Below are positions 11,051-21,955 of a stretch of DNA of 64,000 bases, in pieces; position 1 is the stretch's first letter; each line of letters starts with the position of its first letter. The position numbers were made by a program, and so were the translations under genes. This stretch comes from Mixophyes australis (Eukaryota > Chordata > Amphibia > Anura > Limnodynastidae): assembly GCA_036250195.1 (NCBI GenBank), contig JAVHZZ010000003.1, positions 39,040,335 through 39,104,334 of the forward strand, given 5' to 3'. The notes under the pieces were generated by a model that searched no databases, was not told the origin of the DNA, and saw nothing but the letters and a program-made list of their open reading frames with translations.

Positions 11051-11780
11051 TATCATCACCATCAGCTATTTATATAGCTACACTAATTTCCCAGTGCTGT
11101 ACAGAGAACTCACTAACATCAGTCTCTGCCCCGTTGGAGCTTACAGTCTAAATTCCGTAACACACACACAGATAAAAAGAGAGAGACTAGGGTCCTTTTG
11201 ATAGCAGCCAATTAACCTACCAGTATGTTTTTGGAGTGTGGGAGGAAACCGCAGCACCCTGAGGAAACCCATGCAAACACGGGGAGCACATACAAACTCC
11301 ACACAGATAAGGTCATGGTCGGGAATCAAACTCATTAACCTCAGTGCTGTGAGCAGGGCCGGATTAACCCGAGGTCTAACTGGGCTACAGCCCAGGGGCC
11401 TCGGGCATCCAGGGGGCCCTTGACAGAGCTCAGCAGAATTATTGATCGGAACAGGGACGGGTGCGCCCCCGGCCTGATCTATGCTGAGCTCTGTCACTGC
11501 AGTCCTCCTTTTCCGGCGCTCAGTAATCTCCTTACTGAGGAGATCTCGCGAGAGTGTCACGAGATCTCCTCAGTAAGCAGCTTACAGCGCGCCGCGGAAG
11601 GAGGACTGCAGTGACAGGAGAAGGTAAGCGCTTGGGGGGGGGAAGCGGTCGGCTAACAGGGGGGCCAGTCTGCTAACGGGGGAGCCTCATGGGGGAATGG
11701 GGGCCCCCTTAGCCCAGCGGCCTCCATTCCGTTAATCCGGCCCTGGCTGTGAGGCAGAAGTGCTAACCACTAAGCCACCA
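11051..11780 (-). mobile_element. SINE (minus), split by a hAT MITE
   Basis: Reverse-orientation copy of the same SINE family, in two parts. The tail and body lie at 11051-11345, and the tRNA-like head (GCAGAAGTGCTAACCACTAAG) at about 11746-11780. The interruption is the hAT MITE at 11354-11745, which inserted into the head and duplicated 8 bases (GCTGTGAG). Removing it makes the SINE contiguous. Confidence 0.85.
11354..11745. mobile_element. hAT MITE with perfect 8-bp target duplication
   Basis: A 392-bp element with 15-bp terminal inverted repeats, CAGGGCCGGATTAAC and its reverse complement at the right end. The direct repeats GCTGTGAG flank it at 11346-11353 and 11746-11753. An 8-bp duplication and CAGGG-type ends are hAT hallmarks. 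The interior is GC-rich and partly self-complementary (11490-11610, around CTCCTCAGTAAG). It has no coding capacity. It is younger than the SINE it disrupts. Confidence 0.9.
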
Positions 11781-11786
11781 TTCTTA

Positions 11787-12455
11787 GTCATACATTATAT
11801 GTCATCTTTTGTTTGTCTACAACTTTTAATGGGATGCCAATTATTCTATTTAGCTGCATAATATAACACTTACAAAAAATGATGCACACATAAACCAATA
11901 CACTTAAAAATTTAATTATAAAATAAAACTAATTCCAAAGATTCCTTCATTTACTGACTTGTTGAGGAGAACACTCTTTTGCAGAATATTGTGGGAGTGC
12001 TGTTTGTTTCAGACACGGAATTCATTTTAGTTGTTCACACATCGCTCATTTTCTATTTGTACCTGCCATTCCTATCAAGTTTATTGTATTCATATACATC
12101 ATATCTGCAATGATTGTCTGGTGCTTGTGGCTGCCTATAAATAGACGATACTGATGATGATGAAGAAGAATACAAGAGATTATTGAATAAGAATGTGGTG
12201 AAGGAGGGTTGTTGAAATGTGTCAATGTATAGTAAAAGAGGAAAGTGAACTTCGGCACATGATGAATGTGAATGTGGTCCTGTATTCTGATGGTACATGT
12301 AGTCATTTAGTTGCTGCCAGGATAACATAGAAGCTCCCAAAAGATGCTCCAAATTAAATCCAAAATTTCAGACGAAATATGGCACAGAAGACCCCAAAAA
12401 GATTAAAGCTAATTGTTATGATCCAGCACTAAAGGTTAATTAAAAACAACCACCT
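11787..12455. other. No feature recognised
   Basis: AT-rich sequence. Overlapping minus-strand frames of 86 and 99 codons at 12046-12352 show no motif. CTATAAATAGACGATACTGATGATGATG near 12134-12161 is a possible SINE-tail scrap. Confidence 0.35.
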
Positions 12456-14082
12456 GGGGGTAAATGTATCAAACTGCGAGTTTGCCAGCGTGTTGAAATC
12501 TCGGCAAATCGCGGGTGTTTACCCGCGATTTTTTTTTAAAAAAAACTGGAAATGTATCAAGCTGCGATTTTGACACTCATGTTCAAAATCGCTGGTCATC
12601 TCTGGCGATTTTGAGCGATGTAAACACTCCCGAGTTTAGCTAACTCTCCTGTGTTTGGCAAACTCTCCTGTCTTGTAACAGTGAGTTGTAAACACATCAC
12701 TGTTACACTGCCCTGTCCTACAGCTGCCAGAGCTCCGGCAGCTGTAAAAACTGTAAAGAACAGATCAAAGTTAAAAACAAAAAAAAAAAAGCGTGGGTTC
12801 CCCCCTCTATTTATGCTTAACCCTAGTGCTGCCTGACTAGTGCTGGTCCCGTGTAAATCGGGGAAAATTTTTGTGTGGGGTTCCCCCGATTTTCACTTTA
12901 CCAGCACTAGGCAAACCAGCCAGGGTTGGCGGCACTATAGCAGGGAGACGCGCAGCAGGGGTCCCCCTGCCATAATGACTAACCAACCCTAGACTGTTCA
13001 GCGCTGGGCTGGATTCCCTAGGGAGTAGGGTCCGCTGAAAAAAACGAGCGGGCCCCCCCCCCTAGAAAGAACCAGCCCAGTGCTGATAGCACTAGGGCTC
13101 TTCCTACTACCCCTGGGCTGTGGGTAGTAGGGTAATACGGCGAGAAAGAGTTAAAAAAACAAAACTGACACCAATTTTTTTTGTGGAACTACAGGGCCCA
13201 GCAAGCCAGGGATGTCAGGGCATGTTGGCACTTGTGGTTCTCCAAGTGCCAACATGCCCTGGCTGCCGTGGGTATGCTGGTGCTTGTAGTTATACAAGCA
13301 ACAGCATGGCCACAGTTTTTAGGGCAACCTGGCTGGCTGGGACTTGTAGTTCCACAAAAAAAATTGGTGTCAGTTTGTTTTTTTAACTCTTTCTCGCCAT
13401 ATTACCCTACTACCCACAGCCCAGGGGTAGTAGGAAGAGCCCTAGTGCTATCAGCACTGGGCTGGTTCTTTCTAGGGGGGGGCCCGCTGGTTTTTTTCGG
13501 CGGACACCACTCCCTAGGGAATCCAGCCCAGCGCTGAACAGCCTAGGGTTGGTTAGTCATTATGGCAGGGGGACCCCTTCCGCGCGTCCCACTGCTATAG
13601 TGCCGCCAACCCTGGCTGGTTTGCCTAGTGCTGGTAAAGTGAAAATCGGGGGAACCCCACGCAAAATTTTTCCCCGATTTTCACGGGACCAGCACTAGTC
13701 AGGCAGCACTAGGGTTAAGCATAAATAGCAGGGGGACCTCACTCTTTTTTTTTTTTAACTTTTATCTATTCTTTAACTTTTTAACACTGCCAGGGCAGTG
13801 TAACAGTGATCTGTTTCTACAACACGCTGCTATCAATCAGCGTGTTGTATCTGGCGTGTTTAGAAGCAAACTCTCCTCGCAGCTTCATACATTGGAGACT
13901 TGTATAGCTGCAGTGGCAAACAGTGGTGAGTTTGATCTCTGGCGATTTTGCAAGTAGCGATTTTGACAGAAGCAGAACTCTGGCGATTTTGTATGAAAAC
14001 TCAGCTTCATACATCGGCGAGTTTCAACTCTCCCGAGAAAATCGCTGGAGTTGCAAAATCGCAGCTTGATACATTTACCCCC
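12456..14082. mobile_element. Large foldback (palindromic) element
   Basis: A 1.6-kb inverted repeat. The left arm starts GGGGGTAAATGTATCAAACT; the right arm ends in its reverse complement. Long blocks match across the arms, for example AACCCTAGTGCTGCCTGACT near 12822 with its complement near 13709, and the GGGTAGTAGG blocks near 13130 and 13425. The centre (about 13185-13370) contains repeated snapbacks with the TGCTGG-ACTTGTAGTT theme. The open frames in it (13120-13537) are products of the palindrome. No target duplication is clear. The outermost 16 bp resemble the ends of the MITE at 14838. Confidence 0.8.
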
Positions 14083-14837
14083 TGGTCTGTTTAAAAATGA
14101 CTAAACATCTACCTCACTGTCCCACACACTAACTCTGCCTTACCAGTTATGCCATCACCAAGGTTTTTGTGAAAAGCTGACACTCTTATACAGGAAGCCT
14201 TTGGTTCTCCCTTTAAACTAATCTATCACAATTTACTTTCATCAGAGTTATCATAACCAAAATGATCTCCCCTGACCCAGAGTTATAATAAACCAAAGGA
14301 TTTCCTCTGCTTCAACTATGTAGCATTTTAAAACCAAGCTAAGTCTGAAACGTGAATTCATAAGAGCACATGATCTTATTAAGTGTAATTTAATATGGAA
14401 AACAAATCCACAATGCTAAATAAAAAAAACAAAAAAAAAATGACAAAGAAAGATATAACACAATAGTTTCTTGTTTAATAAAAACAAATAAATAACAGTA
14501 ATGATAAACTTATGAATGATCGGTTTTTGTCTGTTTTGTCTGGGGAAGAACAGGAAAAAAAGGACACTTCTCAACATAAAATTGACCCCCAAAATGTACA
14601 AAATCGTCAGATTTACACAACATTTTAAACATACTGCAGATACCCATAATCCTGCTTCCACTGTGATTTCAGGAACAGAAAGTCTGCATAACTGCATATT
14701 AGTTGTTTATGACCTCTCTTCAAACACCTTTCAAGTCAAGATTTATTTAAACTCGCCTTACTTCTTACCAGAATGTCCTAGAAAGATGATATTCCAGCCA
14801 CACACCAGGTCATTGGTTTCCCTTCATTTACATATTA
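14083..14837. other. No feature recognised
   Basis: AT-rich sequence. Two opposite-strand open frames (14416-14697 minus and 14516-14878 plus) overlap and lack motifs. Confidence 0.4.
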
Positions 14838-15013
14838 GGGATAAATGTATCAACCTGAGAGTTTTTTGGCGGGTTTGAAAAGTGGAGATGTTGCCTATAG
14901 CAACCAATCAGATTCTAGCTATCATTTTGTAGAATGTACTAAATAAATGATAGCTAGAATCTGATTGGTTTTTCAAACTTGTCGGAAAACTCTCGGCTTG
15001 ATACATTTAGCCC
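14838..15013. mobile_element. Palindromic MITE (GATGTTGCC family)
   Basis: Ends GGGATAAATGTATCAA and (reverse) GGGCTAAATGTATCAA lie inside TA direct repeats. The interior carries the same GGAGATGTTGCCTATAGCAA and CCAATCAGATTCTAGCT blocks as the copy at 4804. The right arm lost part of its block (GATTGGTTTTTCAAAC). Confidence 0.75.
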
Positions 15014-16281
15014 TAGATATAATTCCTGAGATATCATTGATAATAGTAATAAAACCATAAAGAAAGCTTTCAAGAGCATTTACAACATGTCCCATAAATT
15101 GATATTGGACACTCATCTATATCTATGTGTGTCATGGCTCTCTGCTATATTCCACAATATTATTGCACAGAAACAGTGATGATAGTAAACTTAAATGTTT
15201 ATTTTAAGAACAGGCAGGGTTGGATCTCAGTGGCTGAAGGGCCAGGCATGGCATCAAACAAAATGGCAGGGAATAATATTCAAAACAAAGTGTTTTAAAC
15301 TTGCCAGGTTCCAGAGATGTAGAGTGAAGTCAGAGTCCAAAATCCAGAGCTGCAACATAAACAGAGATCCAGAGCTGTAACACACCACAATGAACCAGCA
15401 AGGAATGATTGCCACGGGTCAGTCTTTAGCGAGGACACACAATCCACATAGCGGCCACTAGTGTGGAAAATGTAGAACTGCACCTGTAGGGTGCAGAAAA
15501 GCATCAGGCCATAACAATGTGTCTGGAACTTTCTGTCCATAAATACCTCATGGGTAGAGCAGAAAAGTTTAGAACAGTCAAAGCGATAAATTAATTTACT
15601 CTCCACCTTAGGTTTTAACTCATGGCTGGACACAGAGTTCATCTGAGCTACACCAAGCTAATACTATGAATTAATTCACCAACACATATCTGCAATTTTA
15701 TATGACTAGTAATTAGATTCCATATGACACTAATACAGCGTATATTGTTCAAATATATAAACAGTGACAGGTGTACAGCGAAAACATATTAGCCTAGAAT
15801 AGGTGTTAAAAATGTTTAAATCATGGAATTATTCCACTATTCTGTAAATAATAAAAGAGAAAGAAAAAAAAGACTTTAGTGTACTCTGTATAAAATCAGT
15901 GATTAAAGTGAATACGCAAGCTATTCATCTTGTATAGGTGAGGAAGGAACTCTAATAATTATACTGTATTATTTTCCATTAAATCCAAATTGGTCATTAG
16001 TAAAGAAGAAAGGAGAACATCATAGTGTAACATGTAACATTAGATTGTCTTATGCAAATAAATATCCCACACACCCAGATAAGTTATTCACAGTGCCTTT
16101 CTATTTTTAAGAGATCATTTTGGGGTTCTAGTGTGCCCAATATCCAGAACTTGTTCAAAAACTAGGCAATATATATTCTCAGTAAAATACATGCAATGGT
16201 TGCACTAAACATCTTCGTAGGGGGAACAATAAATTGCTCCTTAAAGCAAGAACTATTCGTGCTTGATGCAGTAAATAAAAC
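15014..16281. other. No gene; possible LTR-like fragment at 15190-15660
   Basis: The part from about 15190 to 15660 (CCAGAGCTGTAACACACCAC, GGAACCAG-like words, reverse TTTATT near 15200) has the texture of a minus-strand Gypsy LTR, but no second copy or ends are visible. The 115-codon minus frame there has no motif. The rest is AT-rich with nothing recognised. Confidence 0.3.
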
Positions 16282-16545
16282 TAAAGATACTGAGGCTTGA
16301 TTCCCCGAGAACCAAACACACCCCAACTTAGTAGATCTGAGTAGCGAGTGGAGCCAGCTCAGTACTTTTGCATGCCCTCGGAATTGAAAACGAGGCAAAA
16401 CATTATTGTTACGTTGTCGGATCTCGCAAGTTTTGGATATTATCAGTACCGCCCTCCACGGCAATCCAGCACCATTTCACAGAGGGACATAGAAGGGGTA
16501 GCACAGTTCTTAGCAGTGTCTAGAGCAGTTGGGCAGCGTCATAGG

Positions 16546-16553
16546 TATAAAAG
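16546..16553 (+). promoter_or_regulatory. Candidate TATA box of the hAT element
   Basis: TATAAAAG lies inside the terminal region, about 390 bp upstream of the first transposase ATG (16944), and is followed by the subterminal repeats. Its position suits a promoter in the element's 5' end, but no other core element was checked. Confidence 0.35.
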
Positions 16554-16605
16554 AAAGAGGAAGGGTAGCAGTGTTCTTCAAAGTCTCCAGTGACATTCAG
16601 GAGAG

Positions 16606-16930
16606 TTCCATTGCTAATTGTCTTTGCTGAAATAGAATTAATAGGTCTGGCAGGCTTGGTCTTCTTAATCTGCAGTCATATTGTACTGTGTTATATAGGT
16701 AACACACAAAGATGAGAGCTCCATTGCCCCATTGCTACTTGTCATTGCTGAAATAAAAATACTAGGGCTGACAGGCTTTTTGAGAATCTGCAGTCACATT
16801 GTACTGTGTTATATAGGTAACACACAAAGAGGAGAGCTCCATTACTCCATTGCTAATTGTCATTGCTGAAATAGAAATAATAGGGCTGGCAGGATTGGTC
16901 TTCTGAGTTTGCAGTCAAATTGTACAGTGT
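16606..16930 (+). repeat. hAT subterminal tandem repeats (about 120 bp x 2.6)
   Basis: Units start with CCATTGCTAATTGTC-TTGCTGAAATAG near 16607, 16730 and 16848. Each contains GGCAGG-TTGG-CTTCT, GCAGTCA-ATTGTACTGTGTT and TATAGGTAACACACAAAGA. The inverse of this unit occurs at the other end of the element family (1800-2100). Confidence 0.75.
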
Positions 16931-16943
16931 TATCAAAATGGAA

Positions 16944-18120
16944 TGGAATTGCAACAGGATGAGGGGGAAATTTGTGCAGCCGACGAGGGTGCTAATGAGG
17001 ATTTGATGAGGATGATGTTGTTTGTGTAAGTCCTGCACCAGTGGAAGCAGTTCTTGCACGTGATAAGAAGAAGGCCATTGTCATGCCGTGACATAAGACC
17101 AAAAAATCCACCTCTTATGTGTGGAATTATTTTTACCCAAATCCTGACAACAGTTGTCTAGCCATTTGTAACGTATGTAAAGCCACAGTCATTCGAGGTA
17201 GGGACATTAACCATCTAGGAACTTCATCCATGTTACGCCATTTGAAGCGAGTTCATGTCAAGCTGTTGGGAAAATTGGAAACTTATGCTAAAAAAATAAC
17301 AACAAGCAGTCCAGCATCAGCTAGGTCCCTTTTGTCAGCTAGATCCCGACACCTGCAATCTACACCCACAACACCGTCCTCATCAATATCCTCAGTAGTG
17401 ATCGGAGTTAGTCCGGCATCCAAGTTGCTAAAGCTAGATGACTCCTCCACTATCCTGGATCCCTCAGAAGAATTCTTGAGCGTTAGTCACACTGCTGCTG
17501 CTGCTGCTCGGGGTGAATCTTCATCCCGGAAGCAGACCAAGAAGAAGACTATTAGTAGTTTACAACAATTGACTGTTAAACAATCCTTTGCAAGGGGAAG
17601 CAAGTATGAAAGCTGTCACCCAATTGCAAAGCGGATCACAGACGTCTTGGCGACTATGCTAGTATTAGATTTGCGTCCAATATCCACTATTAATGCAGCT
17701 GGTTTTAGACAGTTACTTGAGGTCTTGTGTCCATCACAACACCATTTCACTAGAAAAGCTATTCCTCACCTTTACCAGAAGGTTTGTAAAAATGTAATTA
17801 TTGGGCTACAAAATGCTATTCTACCCACTGTACACTTATCCACAGATTTGTGGACAAGCGGAACTGGGCAAATTAAAGATTATATGACTGTGACAGCCTA
17901 CTGGGTTGGTGATTCGCCTTCACCAGCAGAAACAGCAGCAGCATGTACCCAAGTACGTCACATTTGTCAGAGGCAGGCTACTCTGTGTATGACCGGCTTC
18001 ACTAAGAGGCATACAGCTGACTATCTGTTACAACAACTAAGGGATGTCATTGCGACATGGCTTATCCCACTTGGACTCTCCTCAGGATATGTAATTTCAG
18101 ATAACGCCACCAATATGTAA
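16944..18120 (+). pseudogene. hAT transposase with BED zinc finger, 3'-truncated
   Basis: Transposase of the hAT superfamily. The open stretch 17119-18120 (333 codons) begins with a BED finger: YVWNYF, then CNVCKATV, then TSSMLRHLKRVH, giving the Cys2/His2 pattern. A Ser-rich linker follows (about residues 60-110), then HPIAKRITDVLATMLVLDLR and the first catalytic Asp in HLSTDLWTS. The second Asp is in VISDNATNM, where the homology ends. The third catalytic residue and dimerisation domain are missing. The true start is probably the ATG at 16944 (MELQQDEGEICAADEG). That N-terminal part now needs a frame change near 17010 and crosses a TGA at about 17090. Intact hAT transposases are about 600-700 residues, so roughly half remains. 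Confidence 0.8.
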
Positions 18121-18370
18121 TTAAATGTATATAAAAAAGTAATGAAATAAAAAACACTGCCATAGCTGTTGCTGCTTTATGAAGCCAATGGGAATCTTCT
18201 TTTCTGCAGTAGTCCAAATGGAAGCAAATGACAAATAAGAAATCTGAATAGATGGCTGCAACGTGACATAGGAAAGCCGCTATGCTAATAAATGAAGAGC
18301 TATCAACTGGAGGAGTCAATCCGTAAGCAGCCAAATAGAAGCAGATAGAGCTTCAGTGTCATCATCAGCG
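18116..18370. other. Unassigned sequence joining hAT to tandem repeat
   Basis: Contains GCCATAGCTGTTGCTGCTTT, CAGTAGTCCAAATGGAAGCA and similar words, with no recognisable protein. It may be an insertion that truncated the hAT element, or unrelated flank. Confidence 0.35.
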
Positions 18371-18768
18371 TGTGTCTGACACTCACCACTCTCCACCGAC
18401 AAGAAGGGGAGCAGACCAACCTCTCGCGACACTGCATCCTTTTTACCACATCTTGGCTTCCGGCTGGTACATCGTGGCCCCAGAAGCATTGATGATGTTT
18501 GTGTGTCTGACACTCACCACTCTCCACCGACAAGAAGGGGAGCAGACCAACCTCTCGCGACACTGAATCCTTTTTACCACATCTTGGCTTCTGGCTGGTA
18601 CATTGTGGCCCCAGAAGCATTGATGATGTTTGTGTGTCTGACACTCACCACTCTCCACCGACAAGAAGGGGAGCAGACCAACCTCTCGCGACACTGAATC
18701 CTTTTTACCACATCTTGGCTTCCGGCTGGTACATCGTGGCCCCAGAAGCATTGATGATGTTTGTGTGT
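18371..18768. repeat. 131-bp tandem repeat, three copies
   Basis: Units start at about 18371, 18502 and 18633 with TGTGTCTGACACTCACCACT and end with AGAAGCATTGATGATGTT. The copies differ at only a few positions (for example GCATCC/GAATCC and TTCCGGC/TTCTGGC), so the expansion is recent. 131 is not a multiple of 3, so the overlapping open frames across the array are by-products. Each unit contains CTCTCGCGACACTG. Confidence 0.9.
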
Positions 18769-19260
18769 CCATGTTTCCCCATCTAGAAAGAACATTGTTT
18801 CGAAAGATAGGAAATAGGCTGCTCTAATCCAGTAAGGCAGCTCTAAACCACTAACGGATCGATTCCCTGTCCTGTTTCGGGATAGGAACTAACCAGTTCA
18901 TATGGAGAAGACTAATTTATTTTATTAATTCATTTCATTGCAGAAGACCCCATAACTTACTTGCCTTGTGGTCCTGGCCACAAGTCAAAGATATGCTCAA
19001 ATCCAATTACGGAGGCATTTTGGTTCACAAACACAGTGCGGAAATGCATACATTTAAGTCTCACCAATGGATGTAAACCCACCTTAAATGTGTCTCTAAG
19101 TATGCAGCTGTTTTGTGAGCTAGATTAAAACTTGCAGTCTATCAATCAGCTAGGGACATCGCTGTAACATGTGTTTCTCATAGTCTCAGAAGTTCCCATT
19201 GAAGTGAATGGCTGCGTTCTCCTACAGTCACAGATATGATGCCCTGTAAATAAACCATAT
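18769..19260. other. No feature recognised
   Basis: Sequence between the tandem repeat and the next MITE. CCCTGTCCTGTTTCGGGATAGG at about 18865-18886 is a short imperfect inverted repeat. No gene is recognised. Confidence 0.35.
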
Positions 19261-19263
19261 ATT

Positions 19264-19846
19264 GGGGCATATTTAACAAATTGTAAATATGTTACCGTAA
19301 ATTACATGTCCCTCTTTGTGTCCCGCATATTTAAGAAAGGTGCATCGCAGCAGATATCATGGATATCTGCTGCTTTGCACTCCTTTTCGTTTTTTGGAGC
19401 AGTCACCATACAACAGTATAGTGACTGCTCCCATCTGCAATCTAACAAGTTCCGAAAAAAAGATTTTTCAGTAACCTCTCTTGATAATGTTCGCCAGCTG
19501 AAGCTGGCGTACATTATCATAAATGAAAAATTTTAGTGCTGTCAGCTCTGCTCCGAAGAGCAGAGCTGGACAGCGCATGTGTGGAGGGATCACATGATCC
19601 CTCCCTGTCACTCAACGCTCTGTCTCTGCAACTATAGTGAAGAGGACAAAGAGGAGATCCAGAGACAGCGCATTCCGAAGAGGCGGGGTAAGTGTGATTT
19701 TTTTTTATCACAGAAACAGCAGTTTATCGGAACTGCTGTTTCTGTGCTGGGTTGTACATAAATGTGAGAAATAGTTCAATCCATATCATTGCGATAAGGA
19801 TTGAAAACTATTTTTCACTTTATGTGAATATTGATAAATGTGCCCC
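19264..19846. mobile_element. Foldback MITE, 583 bp
   Basis: Terminal inverted repeats are GGGGCATATTTAACAA and (reverse) GGGGCACATTTATCAA. ATT flanks both ends (19261-19263 and 19847-19849). The interior is nested short palindromes: CGCCAGCTGAAGCTGGCG (19491-19508), CAGCTCTGCTCCGAAGAGCAGAGCTG (around 19541-19568) and AAACAGCAGTTTATCGGAACTGCTGTTT (around 19712-19742). No coding capacity. Confidence 0.7.
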
Positions 19847-19849
19847 ATT

Positions 19850-21485
19850 ATGTCAAGGTAGGGGCATAAACATGCCATTCCTGGCTCCATAGCACAATTT
19901 GGAAGAATGTTTTCAATAATGTCGATCTATCCACCAGATGCTTCTGCTCTTCGCTTCTGAGGAGGCACGGGGGCCCACACATGTGCACTGACCTCGTGTT
20001 TAGGGTTTCAGTTGCAGGAATTTAAACCCGAAATTGGGCTTCACTGAGCATGTGCCAGGCCCCAGCGCATGCTCAGAAAAGCAGAGCATGGTCGGCAGAG
20101 GACAGACTGCATCACCAAACTTTCCACTCTATACCCACTGCAGCCCCTACCATGCTTCGCCACTGTGTCATGGTTAATCTTATATACTTTATTTGCAAAT
20201 TTATCTATAATAAACTTTAAAGATTGTCTTAAATAAAAGTCAGGATAAACTGGCTACATCTTAAACACAATGCATATGACATCCAAATAATGTCATTATT
20301 GTCATTATCCCAAATAATTTTTAAATCCATGCATGACAGTATATATGATTTTGTAGACTGTGATTACACATTCTTTCATTTACTTTCAGCGTATCTGTGG
20401 CTGCAAAAGATTGATTTCATGCCCCCCCCCCCCTACCCCCCCTCCGTACTTGATTTTAGGATGTGATTTTATTTTTAGCATGTTAATTGCATCTGTTCAG
20501 TCAACATTGGGTACATCAATCACTTTAAGCACCGCCATTTGAATCACAACTGCGATGATGACTTTAACAAGATGCTAATTTTATTTAGAATGCATAGTCT
20601 GCAATATGAACAGCGTGATGATACACTTCTCCTTCCTGCATTATTCGCCTCTTGCAAGAATTTACTATTTCTTGGAGACCGGTCTACGCTTTCATACATT
20701 TAGATTGCTTCTAAATAATGTACACATTTGCACAGGGTGACTTATATTTCCATACACATTACACTGTGTAGAATGTACGGATAAGTTTGTAAAATCTACA
20801 ATCTACGTCTTTTTAACCATTTTTTTTAAAGGTCTGCTAAACGAAAATGTTTTACGTATTTGTGATCAAATATTGTACCTGGACCCAGGTGCCTTTAGCT
20901 AACACAATGAGGCTCTTCATTCACTAATTAAACTATCTTCAACTTTGTCATTGTGCTTGAGATATAGTAATTTGTTAAAATGTTAGAATATCAAAAAATA
21001 GCTAAACTTGGGCATGGAAATATACAAATAAGCCTTAGTTTTATTTGAGTGGTTTAGGAAATAAATTTTAAAGGTCTATGTCATCCAAAAAAAACAATTG
21101 TGTGGGTTCAAGGTAATCAAAATGATTTTGACAGGTACATTTTCTTTATGTGACAGAGAGTATTGTATCCCTCAGATTGCAGGCAATCATTGTCACGTTA
21201 CATGTCAAGAGGTCACCAGTGACAGCCTAACATGGTGGTAAGGTGATGTCAACATGGAACATTGGGAGGTTGACATCACCAGAACCATAACTGCAGGTAA
21301 GATGATTACAAATGTCAGTTTCGAATCAGGCATGTGCGACGTATCAGGTAGAGAACTGGAATAGGTAACTGATTCACATGCATTTATCGAAACAAGTACT
21401 TCTGGAGTTGAAGACAAAATTCAGCAAGCAGAGTGCCAGAAGTGCATGAGTGGTCCAATGGTTCAGGTCAACTGCGAGCAGCAAA
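19850..21485. other. No gene recognised
   Basis: Mainly AT-rich sequence. A poly-C tract lies at 20421-20444. Small open frames lack motifs. A short inverted repeat around GTGATGTCAACATGGAACATTGG at 21243-21275 is noted (GATGTCAAC/GTTGACATC). Confidence 0.4.
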
Positions 21486-21489
21486 TTTT

Positions 21490-21955
21490 TGCCATCGTAA
21501 CACACTCTAACTCCCATGCTGCTCCCCACTTATGGAATTCCCTACCACGCCCAACCAAACTTTTCCACGGCCATCAATCTTTAGATGTTCTCTAAAAGCC
21601 CATCTATTTTTTAAAGATTATCTTATCCCCGATGACATTTCTTACACTATTGCACACTCACAGCTGTCTCAATCTCCACTCTAAGCCTCACTCGCTCCTC
21701 TTGTTTCAGCTGTGCCCTCTTCCCTTTAGAATGTAATCTCTCCAATGAGCAGGGTCCTCCATACCCTTTGTTTTCATGTCTGCGTTTATTGTGTCTGCCT
21801 TGTATGTCCCTGTTTTATGTATGTCCTTGTTTTATGTATGTCCTTGTTTTATGTATGTCCTTGTTTTATGTATGTCCTTGTTTTATGTATGTCCTTGTTT
21901 CCCTACTACACAAGGCTGCGGAGCACTGTGGAACCTTACAAATCTATGATAATAA
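21490..21955 (+). mobile_element. L2-like LINE, 3' end
   Basis: Begins with a degenerate RT C-terminus (HAAPHLWNSLPRPTKLF-like, 21510-21562, followed by stops). The L2-type 3' UTR has AATGTAATCTCTCCAATGAGCAGGG and ends with GGCTGCGGAGCACTGTGG and ATGATAATAATAAGG. A local 17-bp tandem expansion lies within the UTR. Confidence 0.7.
21806..21900. repeat. 17-bp tandem repeat in L2 3' UTR
   Basis: About five and a half copies of TATGTCCTTGTTTTATG. Because 17 is not divisible by 3, each strand frame yields a 17-residue repeat (YVLVLCMSLFYVCPCFM). This explains the apparent Cys/Met-rich repeat peptides of the frames at 21745-22050, which are not genes. Confidence 0.9.

Larger units (their letters stand above)
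16282..18115 (+). mobile_element. BED/hAT DNA transposon copy B (left part)
   Basis: Left half of the hAT family seen at 402-2430. The terminal region at about 16282-16500 is the inverse of the right end of copy A (GAAAACGAGGCAAAACA, CGGATCTC, CTCCACGGCAATCCAGC). Then come a TATA-box-like sequence (TATAAAAG, 16546-16553), about 2.6 tandem subterminal repeats of roughly 120 bp, and the transposase gene. Homology to copy A stops at the AATATG of the D2 motif near 18115, so the 3' half has been lost. Confidence 0.75.

Noticed and set aside
13120..13537. 88- and 118-codon frames
   Set aside because: They lie in the palindromic centre of a foldback element.
18371..18768. CRISPR array
   Set aside because: Direct 131-bp repeats without spacers in a vertebrate genome. 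Not a CRISPR layout.
18303..18795. Several overlapping 64-113 codon frames with repeated peptides
   Set aside because: Products of the 131-bp tandem repeat, in shifting frames.
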